The notes beneath the pieces were generated by a model. The model was not told the origin of the DNA, made no database searches, and saw only the letters and a program-made list of their open reading frames with translations. The position numbers and the translations under genes are program-made. Shown here piece after piece: positions 1 through 7,900 of a stretch of DNA of 64,000 nucleotides. Every line of letters begins with the position of its first letter. The stretch's first letter is position 1. The stretch is from Betaproteobacteria bacterium. Lineage in GTDB: Bacteria > Pseudomonadota > Gammaproteobacteria > Burkholderiales > SG8-41. The stretch lies in the NCBI GenBank assembly GCA_900299145.1, contig OMIN01000114.1, positions 1 to 64,000 of the forward strand, given 5' to 3'.

Positions 1-24
1 GCGTCAGATGTGTATAAGAGACAG
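1..24 (+). other. Nextera/Tn5 sequencing adapter remnant
   Basis: The first 24 bases match the 3' part of the Illumina Nextera read-1 adapter and end with the 19-bp Tn5 mosaic end AGATGTGTATAAGAGACAG. This is library DNA left at the contig edge, not genome. Translated, it gives the well-known artefact peptide MCIRDR, so no start codon should be called inside it. Confidence 0.98.
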
Positions 25-25
25 G

Positions 26-562
26 CGTGCAAGTCCCGGCAAATACAACTATGCCTCGGTGGGCGTGGGTTCGCTGGCGCATATCGGCGGCGAGATTTTC
101 AACCGTGCGGCGGGTGCGAAGCAGGTGCACGTGCCGTTTAAATTTTTGGGCGATGCGTTCACCGAAACCATGGCTGACCGCGTGCACTATTTCCTGTTCA
201 CCGTACCTTCGGCCTCGGCCATTGCGCGCGAAGGCAAGCTGCGCGCGCTGGCGGTGAGCGGCTCGAAGCGCTCCTCGGCGTGGCCCGATTTGCCAACGGT
301 GGCGGAAGCCGGCTTGCCGGAGGCGACATCGGATGGCTGGTTCGGCCTGATCGGCCCGGCGGGCGTGCCGGCCGCGATCGTCGCGCAGGTGCAGGGCGAT
401 ATTTCGAAACTGCTGCGCGAGCCGAAAATCCGCGAATCGCTCGCGCGTGGCGGCGCTGAAATACCCAATGACACGTCGACCGCGGCCTTTGGCAAGCTGA
501 TGCAGACCGAATACGATCGCTACATGCGGCTGGTAAAAGAAGCAGGTTTGCGGGCGCCATGA
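26..562 (+). CDS. TctC/Bug-family solute receptor, 3' part only
   Basis: This is the C-terminal part (about 178 residues) of a tripartite tricarboxylate transporter receptor, a periplasmic protein that captures carboxylates and other small acids. Visible hallmarks are an alanine/glycine-rich NYASVGVGSLAHIGGE segment, the GKLRALAVSGSKR strand and the PTVAEAGLP motif. The N-terminal domain and signal peptide are missing because genomic sequence begins just after the adapter. The stop overlaps the next receptor's ATG by 4 nt (ATGA), so the two are probably translationally coupled. The family is certain; the ligand is unknown. Confidence 0.93.
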   Translation, partial: RASPGKYNYASVGVGSLAHIGGEIFNRAAGAKQVHVPFKFLGDAFTETMADRVHYFLFTVPSASAIAREGKLRALAVSGSKRSSAWPDLPTVAEAGLPEATSDGWFGLIGPAGVPAAIVAQVQGDISKLLREPKIRESLARGGAEIPNDTSTAAFGKLMQTEYDRYMRLVKEAGLRAP

Positions 563-1536
563 TGGACGCCGCCACGATGACCCGTGCCACTGCCATGGCA
601 TGGCTGGCGCTCGCGCCCGCCATGGCACTTGCCCAGGCGTTTCCTGCCAAAACCATCCGCATGGTCGTGCCGTTTCCAGCGGGCGGTGGCGTGGATTACA
701 CCGGGCGCATGATCGCCAAGGGCATGTCCGACCGTTTGGGCCAGCAGGTGGTGATCGACAACCGCGCGGGGGCTTCCGCCATCATCGGCATGGAGGCCGC
801 CAAAAACGCCGCGCCGGATGGCTACACGATTGCCATCACGTCCAACGGGCCGTTGGTGATCAACCCGCATCTGTTTCGCAAGCTGCCGTACGACAGCCTG
901 CGTGACTTTTCCCCCATCGCCCTCACCACCAGCTTTCCCTATTTACTGGTGGCGCACCCGTCGCTGCCGGTAAAGACGGTGAAAGAGTTGATCACGCTGG
1001 CGCGTTCACGGCCCGGCGAAATTTCGTATTCTTCGCCCGGCACTGGCAATGGCCAGCATCTCGCTACCGCGCTGTTTGCTTCCATGGCCAAGCTCGACAT
1101 GCTGCACATACCGTACAAGGGCAACGCGCCGTCGGTGGTGTCGCTGGTGTCCGGCGAAACACAGCTTACCTTCAGCAGTATTCCCGGCATGCTGCCACAC
1201 GTGCGCGCCGGGCGCGTGCGCGCGCTTGCCGTGGGGTCGGTGCAGCGTGTGCCGTCGCTGCAGGATTTTCCCACGGTGGCCGAGAGCGGCCTGCCGGGCT
1301 TTGAAGCCGCCGGCTGGGGCGGAATTATCGGCCCGGCGAACTTGCCGCGCGATGTTGTTGGTGCGTTGAGCAAGGCGATCATCGACACGCTAAAGCACCC
1401 CGACACCGCACAGCGCATGCTCGCCGACGGGGCCGTGCCCACGCCCGGCACGCCGGAGGAACTCACTGCTTATTTGAAGACCGAACTCGCCAAGTGGGGG
1501 AGGGTGGTGAAGCTTGCCAACGTGAAGCCGGAGTAA
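559..1536 (+). CDS. TctC/Bug-family solute receptor
   Basis: This is a full-length receptor of 325 residues, the usual size. A signal peptide of about 25 residues ends near AMALAQA and is followed by the family pattern: IRMVVPFPAGGGVDYTGR, VVIDNRAGAS, APDGYT, YDSLRDFSPI, a GTGNGQHLA turn, HIPYKGNAPSV, RVRALAV and PTVAESGLPG. It starts at an ATG overlapping the upstream receptor's stop, and the sulfatase follows after 7 nt, so receptor-receptor-sulfatase looks like one operon. No transporter membrane subunits are adjacent. The ligand may be a sulfated or sulfonated organic acid, but this is inferred only from the neighbouring sulfatase. Confidence 0.95.
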   Translation: MMDAATMTRATAMAWLALAPAMALAQAFPAKTIRMVVPFPAGGGVDYTGRMIAKGMSDRLGQQVVIDNRAGASAIIGMEAAKNAAPDGYTIAITSNGPLVINPHLFRKLPYDSLRDFSPIALTTSFPYLLVAHPSLPVKTVKELITLARSRPGEISYSSPGTGNGQHLATALFASMAKLDMLHIPYKGNAPSVVSLVSGETQLTFSSIPGMLPHVRAGRVRALAVGSVQRVPSLQDFPTVAESGLPGFEAAGWGGIIGPANLPRDVVGALSKAIIDTLKHPDTAQRMLADGAVPTPGTPEELTAYLKTELAKWGRVVKLANVKPE

Positions 1537-1543
1537 TTTGCCA

Positions 1544-2926
1544 ATGAAATCTTCCAAAAAGCCCAATATTCTTTTGATCCTCGTCGACGATCTGCGCTTT
1601 GACGAATTCGGCGCGGGCGGCCACCCTTACATGAAAACGCCGCACATCGACCGCATTGCGCATGAAGGCATGATGTTTGATCGTGCGTTTCACACCACGC
1701 CGATCTGTTCGCCCAACCGCGCGTCGATACTCACTGGGCAATACGCCAGCCGCCACGGCATTATCGACAACGTGGCGCGCGACGCGGCGAGTCATCGCAT
1801 TCCAAATTACCACCTGGAATTGCAGAAGCTCGGCTACGAAACCGCGCACATCGGCAAGTGGCACATGGGCAACGACGGCAAGCCGCGCCCCGGCTACGAC
1901 TACTGGGTGGCGTACGATGGCCACGGGCGGCTCAACGATCCGCTGCTCAACGAGCACGGCAAATACGTGCAGCGCAAGGGCTACATCACCGACATCATGA
2001 ACACCATGGCGGTGGATTTTGTGAAGAAAAAACACAAAAAACCTTGGTCGCTATGGTTTGCACATAAAGCGGTTCACCCCGATGCGGAGCAGGCCGCCGA
2101 CGGTACCATCCGTATGGATGGTTACCGCGTGCCCAAGCGCCATGAGAATTTATACAAGGGCTGCGTGTTCCCGAAAAAACCCAATATGCAAAGCCCGAAG
2201 GAATTTCTCAAGCACAAGCCGGTGTGGACCGAAGCGGTGGAATTGCGCAAAACCAAGGAATCGCGCGCCATCACCGAGCCGCTGCATTCGTTCACGCAGG
2301 AAGAAATCCGCCTGCGCGCCGCGATGATGGCCTCGGTCGACGAGGGCGTGGGCATGCTGTTCGACGCGCTGGAGCAAACCGGCCAGCTCGACAATACGAT
2401 CATTCTTTTCATGGGCGACAACGGCTTTTTCTTCGGCGAACACGGCATCGGCCCCGACCGGCGATTCGGTTACGAAGAAGGCATTCGCTCGCCGCTGACC
2501 ATGCGGTACCCGAAACTGCTGAAGGCGGGCGCGCACCGCAAGCAACTGGTGATTCTGCAAGATTTGGCGCCGACGCTGATCGAACTCGCCGGCGGTAAAC
2601 CGGGGGGTCATATACAGGGCCGCTCGCTGGTGCCCTTGTTTTCCGGCAAAAAAGCCGCGTGGCGCAAATCCGTGCTGATCGAATACTGGGCCGAGAATGC
2701 CTACCCGTGGCTCGTCGGCATGACCTACAAGGCCGTGCGCACCGACCGGCATAAATACATCAAGTGGGTGAATCGCGCGCGCAACGGCGAACTGGACGAG
2801 CTATACGATCTTGAAAAAGATCCTTTTGAAATCAATAACTTGGCTAAGAAGCCGGCTTATCACGCTACGCGGGAGAAGTTGCATCGGGAGATGCGTAGGT
2901 TGGCGGCGGATGCTTTGGGGTTGTGA
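1544..2926 (+). CDS. Type I sulfatase (arylsulfatase/choline-sulfatase-like)
   Basis: This sulfatase of 460 residues hydrolyses a sulfate ester using a formylglycine made from a cysteine. The maturation site C-S-P-N-R-A-S-I-L-T-G has Cys55. Metal-binding Asp15-Asp16 lie in the N-terminal LILVDDLR strand, and the second metal pair is Asp292-Asn293 in FMGDNGFFFGEHG. The C-terminus has the family's ELYDLEKDPFEINNLA segment. There is no signal peptide, so it is probably cytoplasmic. I chose ATG 1544 over an upstream TTG in the same frame. It sits 7 nt behind a receptor gene, consistent with import followed by desulfation. The exact substrate cannot be read from sequence. Confidence 0.93.
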   Translation: MKSSKKPNILLILVDDLRFDEFGAGGHPYMKTPHIDRIAHEGMMFDRAFHTTPICSPNRASILTGQYASRHGIIDNVARDAASHRIPNYHLELQKLGYETAHIGKWHMGNDGKPRPGYDYWVAYDGHGRLNDPLLNEHGKYVQRKGYITDIMNTMAVDFVKKKHKKPWSLWFAHKAVHPDAEQAADGTIRMDGYRVPKRHENLYKGCVFPKKPNMQSPKEFLKHKPVWTEAVELRKTKESRAITEPLHSFTQEEIRLRAAMMASVDEGVGMLFDALEQTGQLDNTIILFMGDNGFFFGEHGIGPDRRFGYEEGIRSPLTMRYPKLLKAGAHRKQLVILQDLAPTLIELAGGKPGGHIQGRSLVPLFSGKKAAWRKSVLIEYWAENAYPWLVGMTYKAVRTDRHKYIKWVNRARNGELDELYDLEKDPFEINNLAKKPAYHATREKLHREMRRLAADALGL

Positions 2927-2941
2927 ACTTGCTTTGTTCAA

Positions 2942-2975
2942 AAAAGTGATTACTATGTCCACAATAATCACTTTT
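2942..2975. promoter_or_regulatory. Inverted repeat in front of the toxin-antitoxin genes (probable operator)
   Basis: Two perfect 11-bp arms (AAAAGTGATTA and TAATCACTTTT) flank a 12-nt spacer and end 10 nt before the antitoxin ATG. Phd/YefM antitoxins bind palindromes overlapping their own promoters, so an autoregulatory operator is the best reading. Because the arms are AT-rich and lie 15 nt after the sulfatase stop, a weak transcription terminator is the alternative. Confidence 0.6.
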
Positions 2976-2985
2976 GACCTCACGA

Positions 2986-3300
2986 ATGAAAACCGTATCC
3001 GCCCGCGAGGCTAAAACCCGGTTCGGCGAGTTGCTCGACACCATGCAGCGCGAACCCGTCCTAGTGACTAAGAACAACCGGCCTGTTGGCATCATGATTT
3101 CCATCAAGGATGCTTCTGACACCCTGATCCCTGAACTCTTTATGGAAAAAGAGAACGGGTACGAAGAATGGTTTGCCGCCAAGGTCACCGCGAGCCTTGA
3201 TGCAGTTAACACTGGCACTGAGACGTTGACTGAACACGATCAGGCGATGGATCGCGTGTGGGAGCGCGTGGTGGCGCGCGCCAAACCAGCGCCACGGTAA
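2986..3300 (+). CDS. Phd/YefM-type antitoxin
   Basis: This small protein of 104 residues has the Phd/YefM DNA-binding fold at its N-terminus: VSAREAKTRFGELLDTM, then PVLVTKNNRPVGIMIS. The C-terminal 50 residues are charged and would wrap the toxin. It neutralises the toxin encoded 9 nt downstream and probably represses the pair through the palindrome just upstream. ATG 2986 was chosen over an in-frame TTG at 2974 because the homology begins at MKTVSAREA and the TTG lies within the palindrome arm. The C-terminal part is longer than in minimal Phd proteins. Confidence 0.88.
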   Translation: MKTVSAREAKTRFGELLDTMQREPVLVTKNNRPVGIMISIKDASDTLIPELFMEKENGYEEWFAAKVTASLDAVNTGTETLTEHDQAMDRVWERVVARAKPAPR

Positions 3301-3309
3301 TTTCTCCCG

Positions 3310-3594
3310 GTGGCTGCTGTTCTTTGGACGGCGAGGGCAGAGCAGGACCTCGAAGAAATTCTTGCGTTTTACATCGGCACGGCGGGTTTGCCTGTCGCCC
3401 GAAGCATTTTCAGGCGAATACGCGCTCATGTAGAAAATCTGCGCCAGTTCCCGCAGCGTACCCGATTTGGCCGGGTCTACGGCACGCGGGAGTTGGTCAT
3501 TCAGCGCTTACCGTATCTTGTGGTGATTCAGGTTGAGGGCGAGCGCGTGCTGGTACTCAATGTGATTCACACCGCGCGTAAGTATCCTGCGTAG
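3310..3594 (+). CDS. RelE/ParE-family toxin
   Basis: This toxin of 94 residues is typical of the RelE/ParE superfamily. The N-terminal WTARAEQDLEEILAFY helix, the central RTRFGRVYGTREL segment and the C-terminal VLVLNVIHTARKYP strand all fit. The HTARKYP ending resembles ParE more than ribosome-dependent RelE, so DNA gyrase is the likelier target; that is inference. It starts at GTG 3310, 9 nt after the antitoxin stop, with no clear Shine-Dalgarno sequence, suggesting reinitiation from the antitoxin. Gene order antitoxin then toxin is the normal one. Confidence 0.87.
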   Translation: MAAVLWTARAEQDLEEILAFYIGTAGLPVARSIFRRIRAHVENLRQFPQRTRFGRVYGTRELVIQRLPYLVVIQVEGERVLVLNVIHTARKYPA

Positions 3595-3628
3595 GGAGAA
3601 CACCTCTGGCTGAATATCTTCTGTCAAG

Positions 3629-6295
3629 CTACGCCCGCCACGGCTCAATACTGTCAGCCCCAATGCCAAATTTCTGTATCGCACCGGTCACCGCAGCCGC
3701 GGGCACCGCCTCCTGATCCGCCAGTGCCTTGAGCGCCGCGACCGCGATATGCCCCCGATCCACTTCAAAAAACCGCCGCAGTAACTCACGCGTGTCGCTG
3801 CGCCCGAAGCCATCGGTGCCGAGCACGGTATAAGGCCGATCCACCCACGCGCGGATGGGTTCGGCGAAGTTACGCACGTAGTCAGTGGCGGCGACGACTG
3901 GTCCGGCATGATCGCGCAGGGATTGTTCGACCCAGGTGACGCGGGGTGCTGCTTCGGGGTGCAGGCGGTTCCAGCGTTCGCAGGCGGCGCCGTCGCGCGC
4001 GAGTTCGGTGAAACTGGTAACGCTCCACACGTCGGCGGCGATTTGGTATTCGCTTTCGAGGATGTCGGCGGCAGCCAACACTTCGCGCAATATCGTGCCG
4101 CAGCCCATTAACTGCACGCGATGTTTGTGTTTGCCGCCTTGCTTCAACAGATACATGCCGCGCAGGATGCCTTGCTCTGCGTCCGCTGGCAGCGCCGGCA
4201 TCTTGTAATTCTCATTGGTGACGGTGAGGTAATAGAACACGTCTTCCTGCTCATCCAGCATGCGGCGCAGGCCGTCCTGAATGATCACCGCAAGTTCGTA
4301 GCCGTAAGTCGGATCGTAGGCTACGCAGTTGGGGAAGGTGGCGGCGCTGATGTGGCTGGAGCCGTCCTGATGTTGCAGGCCTTCGCCCGATAGTGTGGTG
4401 CGCCCACTTGTCGCGCCGATCAGGAAGCCGCGTGCGCGTGCATCGCTCGCGCCCCAGATCAAATCCGCCACGCGCTGAAAACCGAAGATGGAATAGAAAA
4501 TGTAGAACGGCACCATGGTCACGCCATGCGCGCTGTAGGCGGTGGCGGCGGCAATCCACGATGAAATCGCGCCGGCTTCGGTGATGCCTTCTTCGATGAT
4601 CTGGCCGTTTTTCGCTTCCTTGTAGTAGAGCAGTTCGTCGCGGTCTTCGGGCTCGTACATCTGCCCGGTGGACGAATAAATCGCGAATTGCCGGAACAGC
4701 GTCTGCATGCCGAAGGTGCGCGCTTCGTCGGCGACGATGGGCACGATGTGCTTGCCGAGCGCGGGGCTTTTCAGCAGCTGTGACAGCACGCCAACAAAGC
4801 TCATGGTGGTGGATTCTTCGCGCTCGTGGCTGCCTTCGAGGATGCGTGCGAAGTGGTTCAACTTCGGAGCGGCGAGCTCGCGTCCTGCAGGCGCCTTACG
4901 CGCGCGTGCCGGCATGGCGCCGCCGAGGGCTTTGCGGCGCGCCTTTAAGTATTTGATTTCATGGGATTTTTCTGCGGGCTTGTAAAACTTGAGCGCGGCG
5001 ACGTCAGCGTCCGAAATCGGCAGCGCAAAGCGGTCGCGAAACGCCAGCAGCGCATCGGTCTCCAGCTTTTTAGCCTGGTGCGCGGTCATTTTGCCTTCGC
5101 CCCACTGGCCCATGCCGTACCCCTTCTTCGTTTGCGCGAGGATCACCGTCGGCCGGCCGCGGCTGCGCATCGCGGCGTGGTAGGCGGAATAGACTTTCAC
5201 GGGATCGTGCCCGCCGCGCCGCAGCCGGTCGATGTCGGCATCGGACAAATCGGCGACCAGCGCCTGCAACTCCGGATACTTGTTGAAAAAGTGCTCGCGG
5301 TTAAAGCGCCCGTCGGTGGCCGCGTACTTCTGCAATTCGCCGTCGACGGTTTCGTGCAGGCGCTTTAACAATATGCCTTCATGGTCGCGCGCAAAAAGCG
5401 CATCCCAATCGCTGCCCCACAAGAGCTTGATCACGTTCCATCCCGCGCCGGTGAATAGGCCCTCGAGCTCCTGAATAATCGAACCGTTGCCGCGCACCGG
5501 TCCATCCAGACGCTGCAAATTGCAGTTGACGACAAAAATCAGGTTGTCGAGTTTTTCGCGAGCGGCGAGTGACAGGCCCGCGAGCGATTCCGGTTCATCC
5601 ATTTCACCGTCGCCCACGAACGCCCACACTTTGCGATCCGACGGGGGGCGCGCACTGTTGAACATCGCGCGGTCTTCGAGATAACGCATGAAGCGCGCCT
5701 GATAGATCGCGTTGATCGGGCCGAGCCCCATAGACGCATTGGGGAACTGCCAGAAATCCGGCATCAGCCAAGGGTGTGGGTACGACGCGAGACCGCCGCC
5801 GCGTGTCTCCTGCCGGTACTTCATCAACTGGTCTTCGGTAAGGCGGCCTTCAAGAAAGGCGCGCGCGTAGATGCCGGTGGAACAATGCGGCTGAAAATAA
5901 ATCAGGTCGCCATCCTGCCCCGCGCGGAAAAAATGGTTGAGGCCAACTTCGTAGAGATCGGCGGCCGAGGCGTAGGTTGCGATGTGCCCGCCAAGCTCCG
6001 GGTGGTCGCGGTTGGCGCGCACGACCATCGCCAGCGCATTCCAGCGCACCAGCGCGGTGATGCGTTCTTCCAGCGCGAGATCGCCGGGGTAGGGCGGCTG
6101 CTCGGCGAGCGGGATGGTGTTGCAATACGCCGTGGTGGCATTGAATTTCAAGCCACGGCAACTGCGCCGCGCGGTGTCAAACAACTGCTGCAAAATGAAT
6201 TCGGCGCGCGCTTCGCCTTCATGCTCGATCAGCGAGCGCAGCGAATCAAGCCACTCGCGGGTTTCTTGCGGGTCAGGGTCGGCGGGGTAGTTCAT
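3629..6295 (-). CDS. aceE: Pyruvate dehydrogenase E1 component, homodimeric type
   Basis: This 888-residue protein is almost exactly the length of enterobacterial AceE. It decarboxylates pyruvate with thiamine diphosphate and acetylates the E2 lipoyl domain. The ThDP motif begins GDGEMDEP (228-235) and ends with the NCN at 257-259. The opening DPDPQETREWLDSL is characteristic of the homodimeric E1. Neither aceF nor lpd lies nearby, which is unusual because aceE normally heads an aceE-aceF-lpd operon. This could be a second copy, or an E1 working with an E2 encoded elsewhere. The codons for IKYLKARR (near 4946) coincide with a copy of the AT-rich repeat. Confidence 0.96.
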   Translation of the reverse strand: MNYPADPDPQETREWLDSLRSLIEHEGEARAEFILQQLFDTARRSCRGLKFNATTAYCNTIPLAEQPPYPGDLALEERITALVRWNALAMVVRANRDHPELGGHIATYASAADLYEVGLNHFFRAGQDGDLIYFQPHCSTGIYARAFLEGRLTEDQLMKYRQETRGGGLASYPHPWLMPDFWQFPNASMGLGPINAIYQARFMRYLEDRAMFNSARPPSDRKVWAFVGDGEMDEPESLAGLSLAAREKLDNLIFVVNCNLQRLDGPVRGNGSIIQELEGLFTGAGWNVIKLLWGSDWDALFARDHEGILLKRLHETVDGELQKYAATDGRFNREHFFNKYPELQALVADLSDADIDRLRRGGHDPVKVYSAYHAAMRSRGRPTVILAQTKKGYGMGQWGEGKMTAHQAKKLETDALLAFRDRFALPISDADVAALKFYKPAEKSHEIKYLKARRKALGGAMPARARKAPAGRELAAPKLNHFARILEGSHEREESTTMSFVGVLSQLLKSPALGKHIVPIVADEARTFGMQTLFRQFAIYSSTGQMYEPEDRDELLYYKEAKNGQIIEEGITEAGAISSWIAAATAYSAHGVTMVPFYIFYSIFGFQRVADLIWGASDARARGFLIGATSGRTTLSGEGLQHQDGSSHISAATFPNCVAYDPTYGYELAVIIQDGLRRMLDEQEDVFYYLTVTNENYKMPALPADAEQGILRGMYLLKQGGKHKHRVQLMGCGTILREVLAAADILESEYQIAADVWSVTSFTELARDGAACERWNRLHPEAAPRVTWVEQSLRDHAGPVVAATDYVRNFAEPIRAWVDRPYTVLGTDGFGRSDTRELLRRFFEVDRGHIAVAALKALADQEAVPAAAVTGAIQKFGIGADSIEPWRA
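4946..4971 (+). repeat. AT-rich dispersed element, copy inside aceE
   Basis: This copy reads TAAGTATTTGATTTCATG and then GGGATTTTT, matching the core and the trailing T-run of the element. It lies antisense within aceE and encodes IKYLK there, so it could be a chance match shaped by common lysine/isoleucine/tyrosine codons. Confidence 0.4.
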
Positions 6296-6674
6296 GATGG
6301 CTTTTGCGTTATTAGTGTTGACAGACTGTTCTTGTTAATTGACCAAAATCGATTGACGCTGGCCACGCTTGAGTGCCACCCCTGCCATTCGCGCGAAAGC
6401 GGGAATCCACAACACAGTGCCACTTGAGACCACGTATGGATTCCCGCTTTCGCGGGAATGGCAAGGAGACTTTTCATATATACCCAAGCGTCTTTGTGAT
6501 GATAGGCGCTTAGGGCGGACAGGAGCTTGCGATTTTTACTGTATTTTCAAATATATGAGCAATAAAATGTTAAATTACAACTAAATTTTCGTAGAATATT
6601 GCCAAAATGCGGCAGGCTCTGCTTACCTCTGCTTACGTACAGCACCTGCTATTTTGAATGATGAATGACGATTA
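6296..6674. other. Intergenic region between aceE and the aldolase gene
   Basis: These 379 bases separate two divergently transcribed genes. They hold the large stem-loop at 6384-6462 and then an AT-rich tract (about 6525-6605) that is the natural place for a promoter of the aldolase operon, although no convincing -35/-10 pair stands out. A short direct repeat of CTCTGCTTAC lies near 6617-6637. No open reading frame here looks real. Confidence 0.5.
6384..6462. repeat. Stem-loop dispersed repeat, copy 1
   Basis: Two 26-nt arms (6384-6409 and 6437-6462) pair with a single mismatch around a 27-nt loop. The arms carry the GCGAAAGCGGGAATCCA type sequence common in proteobacterial extragenic palindromes. 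The loop contains a 20-nt stretch (6411-6430) found exactly, in reverse complement, at 49136-49155 in the loop of a second stem-loop. Shared loop plus similar arms shows one repeat family. Confidence 0.85.
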
Positions 6675-7859
6675 ATGAATAGTCTGTGGAGCCAAGCCGA
6701 GGCCGCGCAATGCCCGGACGAACTCGCACTGCGTGCCTACAGCTCGCGGCTGCTGGGAGGCGATCCGTCGCTGGTGTTGCATGGCGGCGGAAACACTTCG
6801 ATCAAGCTGCAGGAAAGCGGCGCGGCTGTGCTGTACGTCAAGGGCACCGGCAGCGATCTCGCGCGGGTTGAAGCCTCGTCATTCACGCCGTTGCGACTGG
6901 AAGGCGTGCATACCGTATTAGCCGAGCCTGAGCTGGACAATACGACAATGATGCGCGCACTCGATGCCAGCCTCGCACGCCGCCCCGCGCCGCGCCCGTC
7001 GATAGAAACTTTGCTGCACGGCGGGCTGCCGTTTCGCTGCGTCGAGCACACCCATGCGGACGCCGTGCTGGCAGCAATGAACGTCGAAACCCTGGAACAT
7101 GTGCATGCGGAGGTCTACGGTGAACTCGCACCGCTGGTGCCGTACCACCATTCCGGCCATGCACTGGCGCGCGCGTGCATGGAGGTATTCAATGCACGTC
7201 GCACGCGCAATACCATCGGCCTTATTCTCGCGTTTCATGGCGTAGTGGCGTTTGGCGATGACTTGCGTTCTTCGTATGAAAACATGATCGCGTTGGTGAC
7301 GCGCGCCGAAGATTTTCTACGAATGCGAGGCGGGTGGCGCTCATGGCAAGCGACGGATGATGGGGATTGGACTGAGGCTCCCACCATCCCCGCAGGGCTT
7401 TTTACGCTGCACGAAGAAATCAACGACATCGCTGGCGTGCCACTTGTCATGCGAGTGGGTCGTGACGCCCAGTGTCTGGCGTACGCACGACGCAATGATC
7501 TCGCGGAGATATCGCAACAGGGCCCGGCCACGCCTCAGCATGCGGTGTACACCAAACGCGTACCGCTGATCGGGCGCGATGTACGGGGCTTTGCAACACG
7601 CTATCGTGACTATCTTGTGTCGCATCTGGGCAAGCCGGCCAGTGCGCTGATGGATGCCGCGCCGCGCATCGTGCTCGACCCCGATGTGGGCGTTATCGCG
7701 TTCGGCAAGAATACCCGCGAGGCGCAGATGGCGCTGGAGATGTACCAACACGATATTTTCGTCATCACCGGCGCCAGTGCGCACGGGCGTTATCGTTCGG
7801 CGCCATCGGCAGCTATCGCGCTGGCGGAGTTTGAATATGGTGGATACGCAGCAAAGTAG
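6675..7859 (+). CDS. Class II aldolase/adducin-family sugar-phosphate aldolase
   Basis: This zinc-dependent aldolase of 394 residues resembles the N-terminal aldolase half of bifunctional rhamnulose-phosphate aldolase/dehydrogenases more than the 220-residue FucA type. HGGGNTS (36-42) is the phosphate loop, and His125 and His127 in CVEHTHAD are zinc ligands, with YHHSGHALA further on. It lies 20 nt before mtnA, which isomerises 5-methylthioribose- or deoxyribose-type aldose 1-phosphates to ketose 1-phosphates. An aldolase beside mtnA matches the known DHAP-shunt layout, in which the ketose 1-phosphate is split to DHAP and an aldehyde. The kinase or phosphorylase that would feed it is not here. 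The substrate is inferred. Confidence 0.85.
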   Translation: MNSLWSQAEAAQCPDELALRAYSSRLLGGDPSLVLHGGGNTSIKLQESGAAVLYVKGTGSDLARVEASSFTPLRLEGVHTVLAEPELDNTTMMRALDASLARRPAPRPSIETLLHGGLPFRCVEHTHADAVLAAMNVETLEHVHAEVYGELAPLVPYHHSGHALARACMEVFNARRTRNTIGLILAFHGVVAFGDDLRSSYENMIALVTRAEDFLRMRGGWRSWQATDDGDWTEAPTIPAGLFTLHEEINDIAGVPLVMRVGRDAQCLAYARRNDLAEISQQGPATPQHAVYTKRVPLIGRDVRGFATRYRDYLVSHLGKPASALMDAAPRIVLDPDVGVIAFGKNTREAQMALEMYQHDIFVITGASAHGRYRSAPSAAIALAEFEYGGYAAK

Positions 7860-7872
7860 CCGCAAGGGCGAC

Positions 7873-7900
7873 TAAAAACATGAACAAAAACAATACGTTA
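7873..7900 (-). repeat. Degenerate copy of the AT-rich element at the mtnA start
   Basis: Read on the minus strand it is TAACGTATTGTTTTTGTT followed by CATGTTTTTA, aligning to the element core with one shifted base. It covers the mtnA start codon and its first codons (MNKNNT). Listed as a weak member only. Confidence 0.25.

Noticed and set aside
8-25. Apparent start codon and MCIRDR N-terminus of the first gene
   Set aside because: It lies in the Nextera adapter and is not genomic.
6525-6605. Further AT-rich element copy in the aceE-aldolase gap
   Set aside because: The tract is AT-rich but does not align to the core beyond a few bases.
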